From 3-1-20CM-4-69-9 sp963833655 (GTDB lineage: Bacteria > Actinomycetota > Thermoleophilia > Gaiellales > Gaiellaceae): a stretch of 64,000 nucleotides of DNA. The stretch is taken from NCBI GenBank assembly GCA_963833655.1, contig CAWHYL010000007.1:496001-560000 (forward strand), written 5' to 3'. The notes below the pieces were generated by a model. That model was not told the origin of the DNA. It saw only the letters and a list, made by a program, of their open reading frames with translations, and did not search any database. Each line of letters starts with the position of its first letter. Position 1 is the first letter of the stretch. Made by a program: the position numbers and the translations under genes. This document shows positions 1 through 9,357 of the stretch, in pieces.

Positions 1-1924
1 CGCACGTGTGCGCGATGTACTCGCTGGCGACCCAGACCGAGTTGCCGTCGACAGCCGCCGCACCGTAGTCGCCCCAGCGAGAGCGGAGCGGGTTGGGGAA
101 GTTCTGGGCCTTGTAGCCCGAGAACCCGTCGTCGGCTGCGGCCCCGACGCCACCGTCGACGACGCTCCAGTCACCGACGCCTGCATGCGCGTCGATGGGG
201 GCATAGGCCGCGCTGGGATTCAAGGTGTCACCGGTCGCCGTGAAGGCCATGACACCACGACCGCTCGGCGTTACGCCGATCGCGGGATACGTGAAGTCGT
301 ACCCGGCCGCTCCGAGATAGCCGTTGAGGATGACCTTTCCGGCCGACGGGTTCACGACGAACCAAGCGATGCCGGCCCGTTGCGAGCCGCCGTCGGGATT
401 GATCGCCGTGTCGAGCGAGCCCCACAGCTTCCCGTTCGCGTACATGACCTGCTGCATCCGGGTGTCGTTGGAGTCCGGGCTTGCGACGACCTCCGGGCCG
501 ACCGCATGCGCGGCGGACGACACGAGCAGCGGCCAGCAACCCGCCCCCGCGATCGTCACGGTCGTCGAGTCGTTGAGGCAGTGACCCTGCGGCACGGACG
601 TGCTTGGTGCGGTGCCCGAGCCGGGCTGGTGCTGCTTCGGCGGTACGCCGTACTGGCCGACGCTCAGGATGTTGCTGCTCAGGCTGACTGCCGGGCTGCT
701 GGCGAGCGACGCCGTATTGGACAGCGTCCACACGATCAGCTGATTCGACGTCCGAGTTCCTGCAGTGCCCGACACCGGCTTCTGCGCCTCGTCGGCGGCG
801 TTGGAGCTCATGAAGTACTCCGTGCCGTTGTTCGACGTGTCGAACGACGAGGTGCCCGGCGACTGCGAAGGCCACAGCGTGAACCCGGGCTGCGTCGACC
901 CTGCCTCACTCGGTGCGTTCACCATGCCGGAGGTGTCGATGTGCTGCATGTTGACGGTCGCTGCACCGGCGGCGAGCTGTGCCTTCGAGAAGGCATAGAT
1001 CTGCGCACCGCTGAAGCCGTTGCAGCACCACGGATACGCGTTCGTCGTCACGTAGAACCCGTTGGCGTCTGCTCCGATGTGCGGATAGTCGCCGAGGTAC
1101 GGGCCGGGGTTCTGGCCACCCGTGTTCGTCCCGTCGTTCGTGACGTCGACCCGGTAGATGTTCCAGCTGCCCGTCGGGTTGGACGTCTGGCTGACGGCGA
1201 TGTCCAGATGGTTCACATGCGTGAACGCGCCGTTCGGGCGAGTCTCGAGCGTCAGCACGACGACGAAGTAGCGCTGTGTCGCCGCGTCGTAGAGGCACGA
1301 AGGGTCGGTTACGAACTGAGCGCGAACGCCGGTGGTGCGATTGATCGCGGGCGCGTACCCGTAGAACGAGTTGAGGTCGATCGCATGATTCACGTTACGC
1401 GGGAAACCGCCCACGATGTTCGTTGCCGTGTTGTCCGGCAGCATCGATGTACCGGTCGCCGCGCTGTAGACGTTGAAGACGTCGTTGACGGCCTCGACCA
1501 CGTAACCGTTCCCGACGCACATGCCCTGATCGGGCGGCTCGACGGAGAACTGATTCCCGCCGCGGGAGTACCGCTGCTGGTAGTGGTTCAGCCCCTCGAA
1601 GCCGAAGTCGAACGTCGGGTTCGACTTCGCTTTCTTGCCACTGCTGGCCGAGGCGCCGTTTCCGGCCCCCGTCGAGAGACTGCGGTCGACGATGTTGCCG
1701 CTGTATGCATCCGGCCCTTCCTCGCCGTTGTCACCGGCGAACTCGTCGCCGGCGGTGCCGTCCCACGGCGTGAACGCCCCGGTCTGCGGGCTCCCCGTCC
1801 CAGCGCGCGGGACGCTGCTGGCTGCACTCGCACCCGTAGCAGTCCCGGCCGATGCCGTCAGAGCCACAACGGCAAGCGCGAGCACCGCAAGCAGCGCAAG
1901 CTTCGTTCTCCCTCTGAGTCGCAT
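1..1924 (-). CDS. Exported hypothetical protein, propeller-like (3' end outside window)
   Basis: I do not recognise a named family. The ATG at 1924 is preceded by a GGGGGAG Shine-Dalgarno and opens a clear signal peptide (MRLRGRTKLALLAVLALAVV, then an alanine-rich cleavage region), so the product is secreted. The frame stays open for 641 codons to the window edge. The mature part is rich in Asn, Gly, Thr and aromatic residues, with motifs such as YLGDYPHIGAD, DPSCLYD and YPWCCNGF, suggesting a beta-propeller-like extracellular protein. The last visible residues (WVASEYIAHTC) look close to the natural end, so probably only a short tail is missing; that is inference. A promoter candidate lies about 70-90 bp upstream. 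Confidence 0.85.
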   Translation of the reverse strand, partial: MRLRGRTKLALLAVLALAVVALTASAGTATGASAASSVPRAGTGSPQTGAFTPWDGTAGDEFAGDNGEEGPDAYSGNIVDRSLSTGAGNGASASSGKKAKSNPTFDFGFEGLNHYQQRYSRGGNQFSVEPPDQGMCVGNGYVVEAVNDVFNVYSAATGTSMLPDNTATNIVGGFPRNVNHAIDLNSFYGYAPAINRTTGVRAQFVTDPSCLYDAATQRYFVVVLTLETRPNGAFTHVNHLDIAVSQTSNPTGSWNIYRVDVTNDGTNTGGQNPGPYLGDYPHIGADANGFYVTTNAYPWCCNGFSGAQIYAFSKAQLAAGAATVNMQHIDTSGMVNAPSEAGSTQPGFTLWPSQSPGTSSFDTSNNGTEYFMSSNAADEAQKPVSGTAGTRTSNQLIVWTLSNTASLASSPAVSLSSNILSVGQYGVPPKQHQPGSGTAPSTSVPQGHCLNDSTTVTIAGAGCWPLLVSSAAHAVGPEVVASPDSNDTRMQQVMYANGKLWGSLDTAINPDGGSQRAGIAWFVVNPSAGKVILNGYLGAAGYDFTYPAIGVTPSGRGVMAFTATGDTLNPSAAYAPIDAHAGVGDWSVVDGGVGAAADDGFSGYKAQNFPNPLRSRWGDYGAAAVDGNSVWVASEYIAHTC

Positions 1925-1989
1925 TCTCTCCCCCATGGAGATCGTGATGAAGGCGGCTCCATGCCCCAACAGCCGCCCGAGCAGGCAGG

Positions 1990-2019
1990 AATATGCGCTC
2001 CTCGACGCAGCAAAGTCAA
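1990..2019 (-). promoter_or_regulatory. Sigma70-type promoter for the exported protein
   Basis: On the minus strand a -35 TTGACT (2014-2019) and a -10 CATATT (1990-1995) are separated by 18 nt, about 65 bp ahead of the ATG at 1924. AT-rich hexamers of this quality are scarce in this GC-rich sequence. Similarity to the consensus is the only evidence. Confidence 0.45.
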
Positions 2020-2047
2020 TGTAGAAACCTCTTTTTGCGGAGTGCGG

Positions 2048-3379
2048 CTACGAGTCGTGCGGCTTCGCCATCGCGCGGTAGTCGAGCGCTTTGTCGAGGA
2101 CGTCGTCGCCGACGCCCCGCTCGCGCGCGACCTCCCGCAGCGACCGGCCGCTCGAGGCGGCCTCCTTGACGATCTCGGTGGCCGCGTCGTAGCCGATGTA
2201 CGGGTTGAGCGCCGCCGCGGCCGACAGGGTCAGCTCTGCGTAGTGCTCGCACTGCTCGCCGTTCGCCTCGATCCCGTCGACACACTTCTCCGCGAGCAAG
2301 CGCGACGCGGCGGCGAGAAGCTTGATCGAGTCGAGCAGGTTGCGTGCAAGCATCGGCACGAAGACGTTGAGCTCGAAGTGGCCCTGCATCCCGCCGACGG
2401 TGATCGCGGCGTCGTTGCCGATCACCTGCGCCGAAACCTGCGTGACGACCTCGGGGATGACGGGGTTGACCTTCCCGGGCATGATCGAGCTGCCCTTCTG
2501 CAGCTCCGGCAGAAAGAGCTCGGCAAGGCCTGCGCGCGGACCCGAGCCCATCAGGCGCAGGTCGTTCGCGATCTTCGTCAGAGAGACCGCGACCGTCTTC
2601 AGCGCCCCCGACGCTTCGACGAGCGCGTCGCGCGCCGCCTGCGCCTCGAACGGGTCGGCCGGCGCAGAGATCGTCAGGCCCGTGTCGTCCGAGAGGCGGC
2701 GCCGTACCCGCGCCGCGAACTCCGGGTGTGTGTTGAGGCCCGTGCCGACCGCGGTGCCGCCGAGCGGAATCTGGCCGACGCGCCCGAGCACTCCCCTGAT
2801 CCGTTCCGCCCCCTGACGCACCTGCGCTGCGTAGCCGCCGAACTCCTGCCCGAGCGTCACAGGTACCGCGTCCATCAGATGCGTGCGCCCCGACTTGACG
2901 ACCGCGTCGAACTCCTCCGCCTTCGCCCCCAGCGACGCGGCGAGCCTGTCCAGCGCCGGCAAGAGGTCGTTCGTCAGCTCGTCGAGCGCAGCGAGATGGA
3001 CGGCCGACGGAAAGACGTCGTTCGAGGACTGACCCATGTTGACGTCGTCGTTCGCGTGCACGTCGTCGCCTGCGAGCGCGGCCATCACCTCGTTCGCATT
3101 CATGTTCGAGGACGTGCCTGAGCCCGTCTGAAAGACGTCGATCGGGAACTGATCGTCGAGCTCGCCTGCGGCGATGCGGTCGCCGGCCTCGGCGATGCGC
3201 TGCGCCTTGTCCTCGTCGAGCAGGCCCAGCTCCGCGTTCACGCGCGCGGCGGCCGCCTTGATGCGACCGAGCCAGCGCGCGACGGCCGTGGGAATCGGCT
3301 GGCCGGAGACGGGAAAGTTCGCAACCGCTTTGTTCGTCTCGCTCCCCCAGAGCTCGCGCCGTTCCTCCGTCTGAGCCAT
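2048..3379 (-). CDS. fumC: Class II fumarate hydratase
   Basis: Cytosolic TCA-cycle enzyme interconverting fumarate and malate without an Fe-S cluster. The 443-aa product carries the family hallmarks in order: SGTSSNMNANEV near residue 90, SGRTHLMDAVPVTLGQE near 170, and the signature GSSIMPGKVNPVIPEV near 315, with the catalytic Ser in the flexible SS loop. Length is slightly below the usual 460. The frame can also begin at GTG 3382. ATG 3379 is preferred because a TAGACT element lies 7 nt upstream with no SD, matching the leaderless pattern of other single genes here. It lies downstream of the S8 peptidase hairpin and is probably monocistronic. Confidence 0.95.
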   Translation of the reverse strand: MAQTEERRELWGSETNKAVANFPVSGQPIPTAVARWLGRIKAAAARVNAELGLLDEDKAQRIAEAGDRIAAGELDDQFPIDVFQTGSGTSSNMNANEVMAALAGDDVHANDDVNMGQSSNDVFPSAVHLAALDELTNDLLPALDRLAASLGAKAEEFDAVVKSGRTHLMDAVPVTLGQEFGGYAAQVRQGAERIRGVLGRVGQIPLGGTAVGTGLNTHPEFAARVRRRLSDDTGLTISAPADPFEAQAARDALVEASGALKTVAVSLTKIANDLRLMGSGPRAGLAELFLPELQKGSSIMPGKVNPVIPEVVTQVSAQVIGNDAAITVGGMQGHFELNVFVPMLARNLLDSIKLLAAASRLLAEKCVDGIEANGEQCEHYAELTLSAAAALNPYIGYDAATEIVKEAASSGRSLREVARERGVGDDVLDKALDYRAMAKPHDS

Positions 3380-3391
3380 CACTTCGAGTCT

Positions 3392-3423
3392 AGCGAGGGG
3401 CCGGCAAGAGCCGGCCCCTCGCT
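3392..3423 (-). terminator. Hairpin after S8 peptidase
   Basis: A perfect 14-bp stem (3392-3405 with 3410-3423) closes a 4-nt loop 8 bp beyond the subtilase stop codon. There is no T-run, so it is a GC-rich terminator-like hairpin rather than a textbook intrinsic terminator. It partly overlaps the putative -10 of fumC. Confidence 0.6.
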
Positions 3424-3430
3424 CAATCGG

Positions 3431-4966
3431 TCAGCGTGTGACTGCGTTCAGCGCGTCAACCTGTCCGCTGCCGTACCACGAGTTGTTCCCGGGGCCACCC
3501 TGGCACGGATAGAAGTTCCCGGTCTGTGTGCCCACGCCGATGGCCGTGTAGTCCAACGGCGTCGTCGGGAGGGCGGTGGGACACGGCTGTGGATCTGCGG
3601 TCTGCGTTAGGTACGCCTTCACCTTGCCCGGCGACATGTGACCGAAGACGCTGGCGAGCAGCGCGGCCACGCCGGCGGCGTGAGGTGACGCCATCGACGT
3701 CCCCTGCAGATAACAGTACGTCGCCCCCTGATCGACCACCTTCCGCGTGCACGGCTGATTCGCCGGATACGTGGAAAGCACTCGACCGTTGACCGAGGCG
3801 GCCGTGCGATAGACGGAGTCCCCACCAGGAGCGGCGACCTGCGTTACACCAATTCCAAGGCTCGAATAGAACGACTTCAGGTAATCAGGCGAGCTGTTGT
3901 TGTCGGTCTGCTGCGTGCTTCCCGTCGCACTGACGCCGATCACGCCGGGCACCTCGACAGGAATGACGACGCAGGCGTTGGTGACGTCGCGGGTCTCGGG
4001 TGTCGTATTGTCGGGGCTCGTCGCGTCGACGGTCGGATGCGCGAGATCCTCGCTCTCGTTCCCCATCGCTGCGACGACGGTGACGCCGTTCGACTCGGCG
4101 TACGAGATCGCCCGCGACTCGGCCTTCCAGATCGCGCGCTGCGTCGGGTCGTTCCGGCAGTTGAACAGGTACGGGTCGGCGAAGTAGCTGTTGTTCGTCA
4201 CGTCGAAGTGATGGTTCGCCGCCCAGATGAACGAGCAGATGACGGCCTCAGGGAAGAAGAAGCCGTCCGCGTTGCCGGCCTTGATGCCGGCGATCTTCAC
4301 GTTCGGCGCGACGCCGACGATGCCGATGCCGTTCGCCGCGGCCGCGATCGTCCCCGCGGTGTGCGTTCCGTGGCCGTTGTCGTCGTTGGCCGCAACCTTG
4401 CCCTGAACCGGCACGCCGCTCGTGCAGTTGACGCTGTTCGCGTCGGACACGTTCGCCGCCAGGTCCGGATGCGTGTAGTCGAGACCGGTGTCGATGTCGC
4501 CGACGAGCACCGACGGGCTGCCGCCGGTGATCGCGTGCGCCTGCGGCGCGTGAATCTGCGCCATGTCCCACTGCAGGCCCGCGAGCGGATCTTCGCCCAC
4601 CGGCGTGTTGCCCGGCAGCGGGGCGTCAGGCCCACCGCCCGCCTCGACCTGCTCGTTCGGCAGCTGCGTTGCGAAGCCCGCCGTCGACGACGCGTTCTCG
4701 ACGCGGCTGTCCTTCAGCAGGTTGTCTCGAAACGAGGCGTTGTCGGAGCGCGCGATCGCGACACCGATCTGGTCGTACGTGTAGACGAGACTGCCCCCCG
4801 CCGCCGCGATCGTCGACGCCGCGTCCTTCGGAACCGCCGTGCCCTTGTAGAGCACGACGTAGTTTGCCGCAGCACCTGCGCTGCTGCTCGTGGCCGCGGT
4901 TCCGCCCGTGACGAACACGGCGGCCGCGATCAACGCGAGCAGAAGCACTCTGACTCGCACGTGCAT
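3431..4966 (-). CDS. Secreted subtilisin-like serine peptidase (S8)
   Basis: Extracellular protease of 511 aa. A signal peptide (residues 1-25) is followed by an I9-like propeptide (about 35-95), then the S8 catalytic domain. The triad is visible as Asp159 in GDIDTGLDYTHPD, His199 in NGHGTHTAG and Ser424 in GTSMASPHAAG. Asn258/259 in TNNSYF fits the oxyanion hole. The frame extends upstream to 5044, but ATG 4966 is chosen because an AAGGGGGAG SD precedes it and the signal peptide begins there. It is divergent from the P1 peptidase with a 68-bp shared promoter region. Several Cys in the second half may form disulfides. Confidence 0.93.
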   Translation of the reverse strand: MHVRVRVLLLALIAAAVFVTGGTAATSSSAGAAANYVVLYKGTAVPKDAASTIAAAGGSLVYTYDQIGVAIARSDNASFRDNLLKDSRVENASSTAGFATQLPNEQVEAGGGPDAPLPGNTPVGEDPLAGLQWDMAQIHAPQAHAITGGSPSVLVGDIDTGLDYTHPDLAANVSDANSVNCTSGVPVQGKVAANDDNGHGTHTAGTIAAAANGIGIVGVAPNVKIAGIKAGNADGFFFPEAVICSFIWAANHHFDVTNNSYFADPYLFNCRNDPTQRAIWKAESRAISYAESNGVTVVAAMGNESEDLAHPTVDATSPDNTTPETRDVTNACVVIPVEVPGVIGVSATGSTQQTDNNSSPDYLKSFYSSLGIGVTQVAAPGGDSVYRTAASVNGRVLSTYPANQPCTRKVVDQGATYCYLQGTSMASPHAAGVAALLASVFGHMSPGKVKAYLTQTADPQPCPTALPTTPLDYTAIGVGTQTGNFYPCQGGPGNNSWYGSGQVDALNAVTR

Positions 4967-5034
4967 GCACTCCCCCTTGCTCTCTCCCCGAGCCCCTTGC
5001 CCAGGGGTCGGCGAAACCCTAATAGGCTCCCGCC

Positions 5035-6042
5035 GTGCGTGCACGTGACCTTGGGATCGCGATCGGCGACGGCGAGCCGGGTACGCGCAACGCCATCACC
5101 GATGTCGATGGCGTCCTCGTCGGCCACTCCACGCTGATCGAGGGGAACGACGTCCGCACGGGCGTGACGGTAATCGTCCCGCCGGAGACGCCGCTCTTCG
5201 CCGGCTGCCACCGGCTGAACGGCAACGGCGAGCTGACCGGGCTCGAGTGGGTGCGGGAGTCGGGACTGCTGACGACGCCCATCGGGATCACGAACACGTT
5301 CAGCGTCGGTGTCGTCCGCGATGCGATCGCCGCGCGGTCGTCGGACGAGGACGCGTGGTCGCTGCCGGTGGTCGGCGAGACCTTCGACGGCTTCCTCAAC
5401 GACATCCGCGCTCAGCGCGTGACCGCCGCGCATGTCGACGCCGCGTTCGACGCCGCGTCGGCCGACGTCGCGGAGGGCAACGTCGGCGGCGGGACGGGGA
5501 TGATCTGCCACGAGCTCAAGGGCGGCATCGGAACGGCGTCCCGGGTCGTTCGCGACCACGTCGTCGGGGTGCTCGTCCAGGCGAACTACGGAGGCCGGCG
5601 CCGCTTCCGGGTCAACGGCGTGCCCGTCGGCGACCTGCTCGGCGACCGCATCCCGCTGCCGGAGCCCCGCGACGAGTGGGGCTCGATCATCGGCATCGCC
5701 GCGACGGACGCACCGCTGCTCCCGCATCAGTGCGCGCGGCTCGCGCAGCGGATCGGGCTCGGCGTCGGGCGCGTCGGCGGCACGGCCGCTCATACGAGCG
5801 GCGACCTCTTCTTCGCGTTCGCGACCGGCAACCGCGGCCTCGACGCGGCCGCGGGCGAGGTGCCGCTGCGCATGCTGTCGGACGGCGAGATCAGCCCGTT
5901 CTACGCGGCCGTCATCGACGCGACGGAGGAGGCGATCGTCAACGCGATGCTCGCCGCCGAGACGATGACCGGACGCGGCGGCCACACCGTCTACGCGTTG
6001 GACGGGGAGCTGTTGCGGCAAGCGCTCAGGCCGCCGGCCTGA
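5035..6042 (+). CDS. P1 family peptidase (S58, DmpA-like)
   Basis: Ntn-hydrolase-fold aminopeptidase/esterase of the DmpA family, 335 aa, normally self-cleaved before its nucleophilic Ser or Thr. The N-terminal GEPGTRNAITDVDGVLVGH and central NVGGGTGMICHELKGGIGTAS are family signatures. Ser255 in HTSGDLFFAFATGN matches the position of the DmpA nucleophile (GSGDI). No signal peptide is seen, so it is probably cytosolic. The GTG start lacks an SD; TAGGCT lies 6 nt upstream (5023-5028), suggesting a leaderless transcript. Actual substrate is unknown; family members cleave D-amino acid or beta-peptide substrates. Confidence 0.9.
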   Translation: MRARDLGIAIGDGEPGTRNAITDVDGVLVGHSTLIEGNDVRTGVTVIVPPETPLFAGCHRLNGNGELTGLEWVRESGLLTTPIGITNTFSVGVVRDAIAARSSDEDAWSLPVVGETFDGFLNDIRAQRVTAAHVDAAFDAASADVAEGNVGGGTGMICHELKGGIGTASRVVRDHVVGVLVQANYGGRRRFRVNGVPVGDLLGDRIPLPEPRDEWGSIIGIAATDAPLLPHQCARLAQRIGLGVGRVGGTAAHTSGDLFFAFATGNRGLDAAAGEVPLRMLSDGEISPFYAAVIDATEEAIVNAMLAAETMTGRGGHTVYALDGELLRQALRPPA

Positions 6043-6051
6043 GCGGACGGT

Positions 6052-6081
6052 CGGCCGGGGGACGCGGTCGTCCCCCGGCCG
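6052..6081. terminator. Bidirectional hairpin between convergent genes
   Basis: A perfect inverted repeat (12-13 bp stem, 4-nt loop, stem 6053-6064 with 6069-6080) sits midway between the P1 peptidase stop (6042) and the propeller protein stop (6091). It would form on either strand. No T-run. Confidence 0.6.
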
Positions 6082-6090
6082 GGAGCCGGC

Positions 6091-7392
6091 TCAGGGCCTC
6101 AGCGTCGCCGCCCACGCATCCTGTGAGAGCGGCCCGTTGCCGGTCCACGCGAGCGCGACGAGGCCGGCGGTCGAGTCGATGCCGATGTAGTCGCCCATGA
6201 ACGGCGTCCCACCGGCGCCGCGCGGCGGCTGCGAGTCACCGTCGATCCCGCTCTGCACGACCGTCCTGCTCAGCGTCGAGCCACCGGGCGCGACCTGTCC
6301 GTAGTCGACGTCCATGAGGCCCGTCGACTCGTCGTAGTCGTAGTAGATCGTGTCGACGCGGCCGCCCGGCGTGACCGACATCCACGGCATGACCTCGTCG
6401 TGGCTTCCACTCGTCAGCTGGAGCTGAGTGGGAAACGACGTGCCGTGGTCCGTCGACGTCGCGAGGTACATGTGGAGATGACCGGTGACGTCGTCGCCGG
6501 TGAGCTCGTACACCGTCCCCGTCGCGTCGACGCCGATCGAGGCCTGCATCGACGTCCGCCAGCTCTCGCCCGGCAGCGTGATGGGAGCGGGGACGAGGTC
6601 CCGAACCTTGACGCTGCGCGTGAACGCCGTCTCGCCCGGCCGCAGCTGGCTCACCACGACGGCCTGCTCGCTCCACTCGTTGACGTGCTGCCAGATGCCG
6701 GACGTCGCGTAGATCGTCCCGTCCGGCGCGCCGGCGAGTGAGACGTCGAACACGTCAGGCGCGTTCGACTTGTAGTCGGCGGCGATGCGGTACGGCCCCG
6801 ACCAGTGCGTTGCGGTCGAGTCGGAGACGAGCGCGTACGAGTTCGCCTGATACCCGCTCCACGCCGTGTACGCGATCAGGGCGCGGTTGCCGAAGTGGTC
6901 GATCGTCATCATCGGATGGTCGAGGTTGCCCGCCTTGGTGGCGGCCGAGGCGACCTGCTGCACCGGCGCCCACGTCGCGCCCCCGTCCTTCGAGGTCGTG
7001 ACGAAGATGGCGGTCGGCTTCTTGATGCTCCAGGCATTGCACGTGAAGACGGCCGTGCCGTCGTTGAGGAAGCCGACGGAGGGATCGCCCGCGCCGTAGT
7101 CATACGTCGGGTTGCCGCCTTCCGGCGTCATGCCGCGCAGCCAGTCGGTCTGCCACGTCCTGCCACCGTCGGTCGTCCACCCGACGCCGCAGGAACCGCC
7201 GGGGCCGTAGTCGTTCCAGCCGGCGATCATGTTCGCCGGGTTCGTCGGATTGACGGCGATGTCGAGCTCGTTGTCGCCGTTGTCGTCATGCGTGATGTTC
7301 GCGATGTTCTGCAGGCTCGCGGCCTGCGCGGCGGACACGCCGACCGCAAGCACGAGCGCCGCGGCGGCGACGACAAAGATCTTCAGCTTCAC
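6091..7392 (-). CDS. Exported Asp-box (BNR/sialidase-fold) propeller protein
   Basis: Secreted 433-aa protein with signal peptide VKLKIFVVAAAALVLAVGVS ending at an AQA site. Asp-box repeats of the form S-x-D-x-G-x-T-W recur (TTDGGRTW, SKDGGATW, STDHGTSF), typical of sialidase-like six-bladed propellers. The early motif DIAVNPTNPANMIAGWNDYG is common in exported sialidase-fold proteins. I see no Arg triad, so glycosidase activity is not claimed. The frame runs upstream to 7872 inside the FprA gene; GTG 7392 is chosen for the signal peptide and the AGGGGAGGGG SD just ahead of it. Confidence 0.85.
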   Translation of the reverse strand: MKLKIFVVAAAALVLAVGVSAAQAASLQNIANITHDDNGDNELDIAVNPTNPANMIAGWNDYGPGGSCGVGWTTDGGRTWQTDWLRGMTPEGGNPTYDYGAGDPSVGFLNDGTAVFTCNAWSIKKPTAIFVTTSKDGGATWAPVQQVASAATKAGNLDHPMMTIDHFGNRALIAYTAWSGYQANSYALVSDSTATHWSGPYRIAADYKSNAPDVFDVSLAGAPDGTIYATSGIWQHVNEWSEQAVVVSQLRPGETAFTRSVKVRDLVPAPITLPGESWRTSMQASIGVDATGTVYELTGDDVTGHLHMYLATSTDHGTSFPTQLQLTSGSHDEVMPWMSVTPGGRVDTIYYDYDESTGLMDVDYGQVAPGGSTLSRTVVQSGIDGDSQPPRGAGGTPFMGDYIGIDSTAGLVALAWTGNGPLSQDAWAATLRP

Positions 7393-7439
7393 GGAACCCC
7401 TCCCCTGTTCGGATCCTGAACGGGCGGAGGGTAGCTTCC

Positions 7440-8786
7440 TCAGGCGGTCTCTGCGACCTGCTCGGCAGCCGCGAGCAACTCCTCCCAGGTGCGCAGCTTC
7501 ACTCTGGGCCGGCCGACCTTTTCGCCTGCAGCGCGCTCGAGCTCGTCGATCGACGTCCACCCGGAGTAGACGATCGCGCGCACGCCTCGCTCGGCCAGCA
7601 GCTCCTCGACCGCCTCGGCCGTCGCCGCCGGCTTGTGGGTGATCTTGCCGGTGTCGACGTCTTCGAGCAGGCGCGCAACGGTCTCCGCGGCGTCCTTCTT
7701 GTTCGTGCCGATGATCCCGGTCGGCCCGCGCTTGATCCAGCCGGCGCAGTACGTGCAGTCGGCGCCGGCGACGCGGCCACCGTCGTTCCGGATGGTGCCG
7801 CGCTGCTCGTCGAACGGGACCTCCGGGAGGCCGACGCCGCGGTAGCCGACGCTCCTGAAGACAAGCCCGCACTCGAGGGTCTCGTGCTCGTCGGTCGCGA
7901 CGGCGACGAGGCGGCCATCACGCTCTTCGAGCCGGTTGCGCACGAGGTCGATCGACTCCACCTTCGACTCGCCGTGGATGGCGATCGGCGAGCGAAAGAA
8001 CAGCAACCGGATCACGAGCGGCTTGCCGGTCGGCTCACGAGCGGCGAACTCGCGTAGCACCTCCAGGTTCCGTTGCGTCTGCGTGTCGTCGCCCTCCGCG
8101 CCCTCGAGATCGGCGGGGTCGACGCTGACGTCGGCGCCCGCAAGCTCGCCCATCTCCTTCAGTTCCTGCGTCGTCCACGACGCCTGCGCCGGACCGCGCC
8201 GGCCGACCACGACGATCTCGCGCACCGTCGACGAGCCGATCGCCTCGATCGCCGGGTCGGTCGTGTCGGTCGGCGCGAGCTCCTCGGGCGTCAGCGCGAG
8301 CATGCGCGCAACGTCGAGCGCGACGTTGCCGTTGCCGATCACCACGGCGCGGTCGACGTCGAGATCGAACGGCAGCTCCTGGTAGTCGGGGTGGCCGTTG
8401 TACCAAGCGACGAATTCGGTCGCCGACCACGAGCCCGGAAGGTTCTCGCCGGGAATGCCGAGCCTCCGGTCGGTCTGCGCACCGAACGCGTAGACGACGG
8501 CGTCGTAGAGGCGGAGCAGGTCGGCGTGTGACAGATCGCGGCCGACCTCGACGTTCCCGAAGAAGCGGAAACCCGGTTTTTCGGCGATCCGCTCGAACGC
8601 GCGCGACACGCTCTTCAGCTTCGGGTGATCCGGCGCAACCCCGAGGCGGACGAGCCCCCACGGCGTCGGCAGCCGCTCGAGCATGTCGACTTCGATCGCA
8701 CGCTCGGCGTCGAGCAACGCGGCCACAGCGTAGAACCCGGCCGGCCCGGAGCCGACGACAGCGACGCGCAGCCCGGTAGACGACAT
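7440..8786 (-). CDS. fprA: FprA-type ferredoxin-NADP+ reductase
   Basis: FAD- and NADP-binding cytosolic reductase (adrenodoxin-reductase/FprA type), 448 aa, moving electrons between NADPH and ferredoxin. The FAD Rossmann motif VAVVGSGPAGFYAV is at residues 8-21, followed by MLERLPTPWGLVRLGVAPDHP. The NADP-binding motif IGNGNVALDVARML is near 150, and GWIKRGPTGIIGTNKKDA near 360 is the C-terminal FAD/NADP signature of this family. ATG 8786 was chosen over an upstream extension because it precedes the FAD motif directly; TACGAT lies 6 nt upstream, again a leaderless arrangement. It lies downstream of erpA on the same strand with a 52-bp gap. Confidence 0.93.
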   Translation of the reverse strand: MSSTGLRVAVVGSGPAGFYAVAALLDAERAIEVDMLERLPTPWGLVRLGVAPDHPKLKSVSRAFERIAEKPGFRFFGNVEVGRDLSHADLLRLYDAVVYAFGAQTDRRLGIPGENLPGSWSATEFVAWYNGHPDYQELPFDLDVDRAVVIGNGNVALDVARMLALTPEELAPTDTTDPAIEAIGSSTVREIVVVGRRGPAQASWTTQELKEMGELAGADVSVDPADLEGAEGDDTQTQRNLEVLREFAAREPTGKPLVIRLLFFRSPIAIHGESKVESIDLVRNRLEERDGRLVAVATDEHETLECGLVFRSVGYRGVGLPEVPFDEQRGTIRNDGGRVAGADCTYCAGWIKRGPTGIIGTNKKDAAETVARLLEDVDTGKITHKPAATAEAVEELLAERGVRAIVYSGWTSIDELERAAGEKVGRPRVKLRTWEELLAAAEQVAETA

Positions 8787-8838
8787 GAAGCGATCGTACG
8801 CAGCCTCGACCGGAAGGCCGGAGGTTAGGGCGGGCTCG

Positions 8839-9240
8839 CTACGCGCTGCAGCCGGAGCCGCAGCCGCCGACGGCCGCGTCTGTGTCGCCCTCTTCCACCT
8901 GGAAGGAGTGGCCACAACCGCAAGACGAGACGGCGTTCGGGTTGTTGATCGCGAACCCGGCAGCCTGGATCGAGTCGACATAGTCGATCTCGGCGCCCTG
9001 GAGATAGGGCGCACTGAACGGATCGACGACGACCTGGACGCCGTGCGCTTCGAACTCGATGTCCCCCTCGACCGCGCCGCGGTCGAAGCCGAGCCCGTAC
9101 TGGAAGCCCGAGCAGCCGCCGCCCTGGATCGCGACGCGGAGCACGCTCACGTCCTGCTCCTCGGCCATGAGCTGCTTGATCTTCGTTGCCGCCGACTCGG
9201 TCACCGTCATCAGCGGCGTGACGCGTTCCTGGATCGCCAT
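8839..9240 (-). CDS. erpA: A-type Fe-S cluster carrier protein
   Basis: Delivers Fe-S clusters to apo-enzymes, plausibly including the Fe-S subunits of complex I encoded divergently next door. The 133-aa protein has the three conserved Cys ligands: one in GGGCSGFQYGLGFD and two in SSCGCGHSF. An extra tail (GGCGSGCSA) adds two Cys not found in typical ErpA/IscA. ATG 9240 is preferred over the upstream frame start at 9321 because the family begins with VTVTESAA shortly after it and a GGGGTGG SD precedes it. ErpA versus SufA/IscA cannot be separated by eye. Confidence 0.92.
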   Translation of the reverse strand: MAIQERVTPLMTVTESAATKIKQLMAEEQDVSVLRVAIQGGGCSGFQYGLGFDRGAVEGDIEFEAHGVQVVVDPFSAPYLQGAEIDYVDSIQAAGFAINNPNAVSSCGCGHSFQVEEGDTDAAVGGCGSGCSA

Positions 9241-9357
9241 GTCCACCCCGATCGTAGCAACGCTTCCGGCTCCTGCGAATCCCCCGGCTGCGCTCGACTT
9301 TGTGACACTCGACTCAGGCATAGCTAGGCGGTTTTCGCCATGCTTAGTGGCGCCCTT

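Noticed and set aside
8..3121. 1037-codon open frame on the plus strand
   Set aside because: It runs antisense to the exported protein and fumC, is Arg/Val-rich with no domain, and mirrors the codon bias of those genes. High GC suppresses stop codons on the opposite strand.
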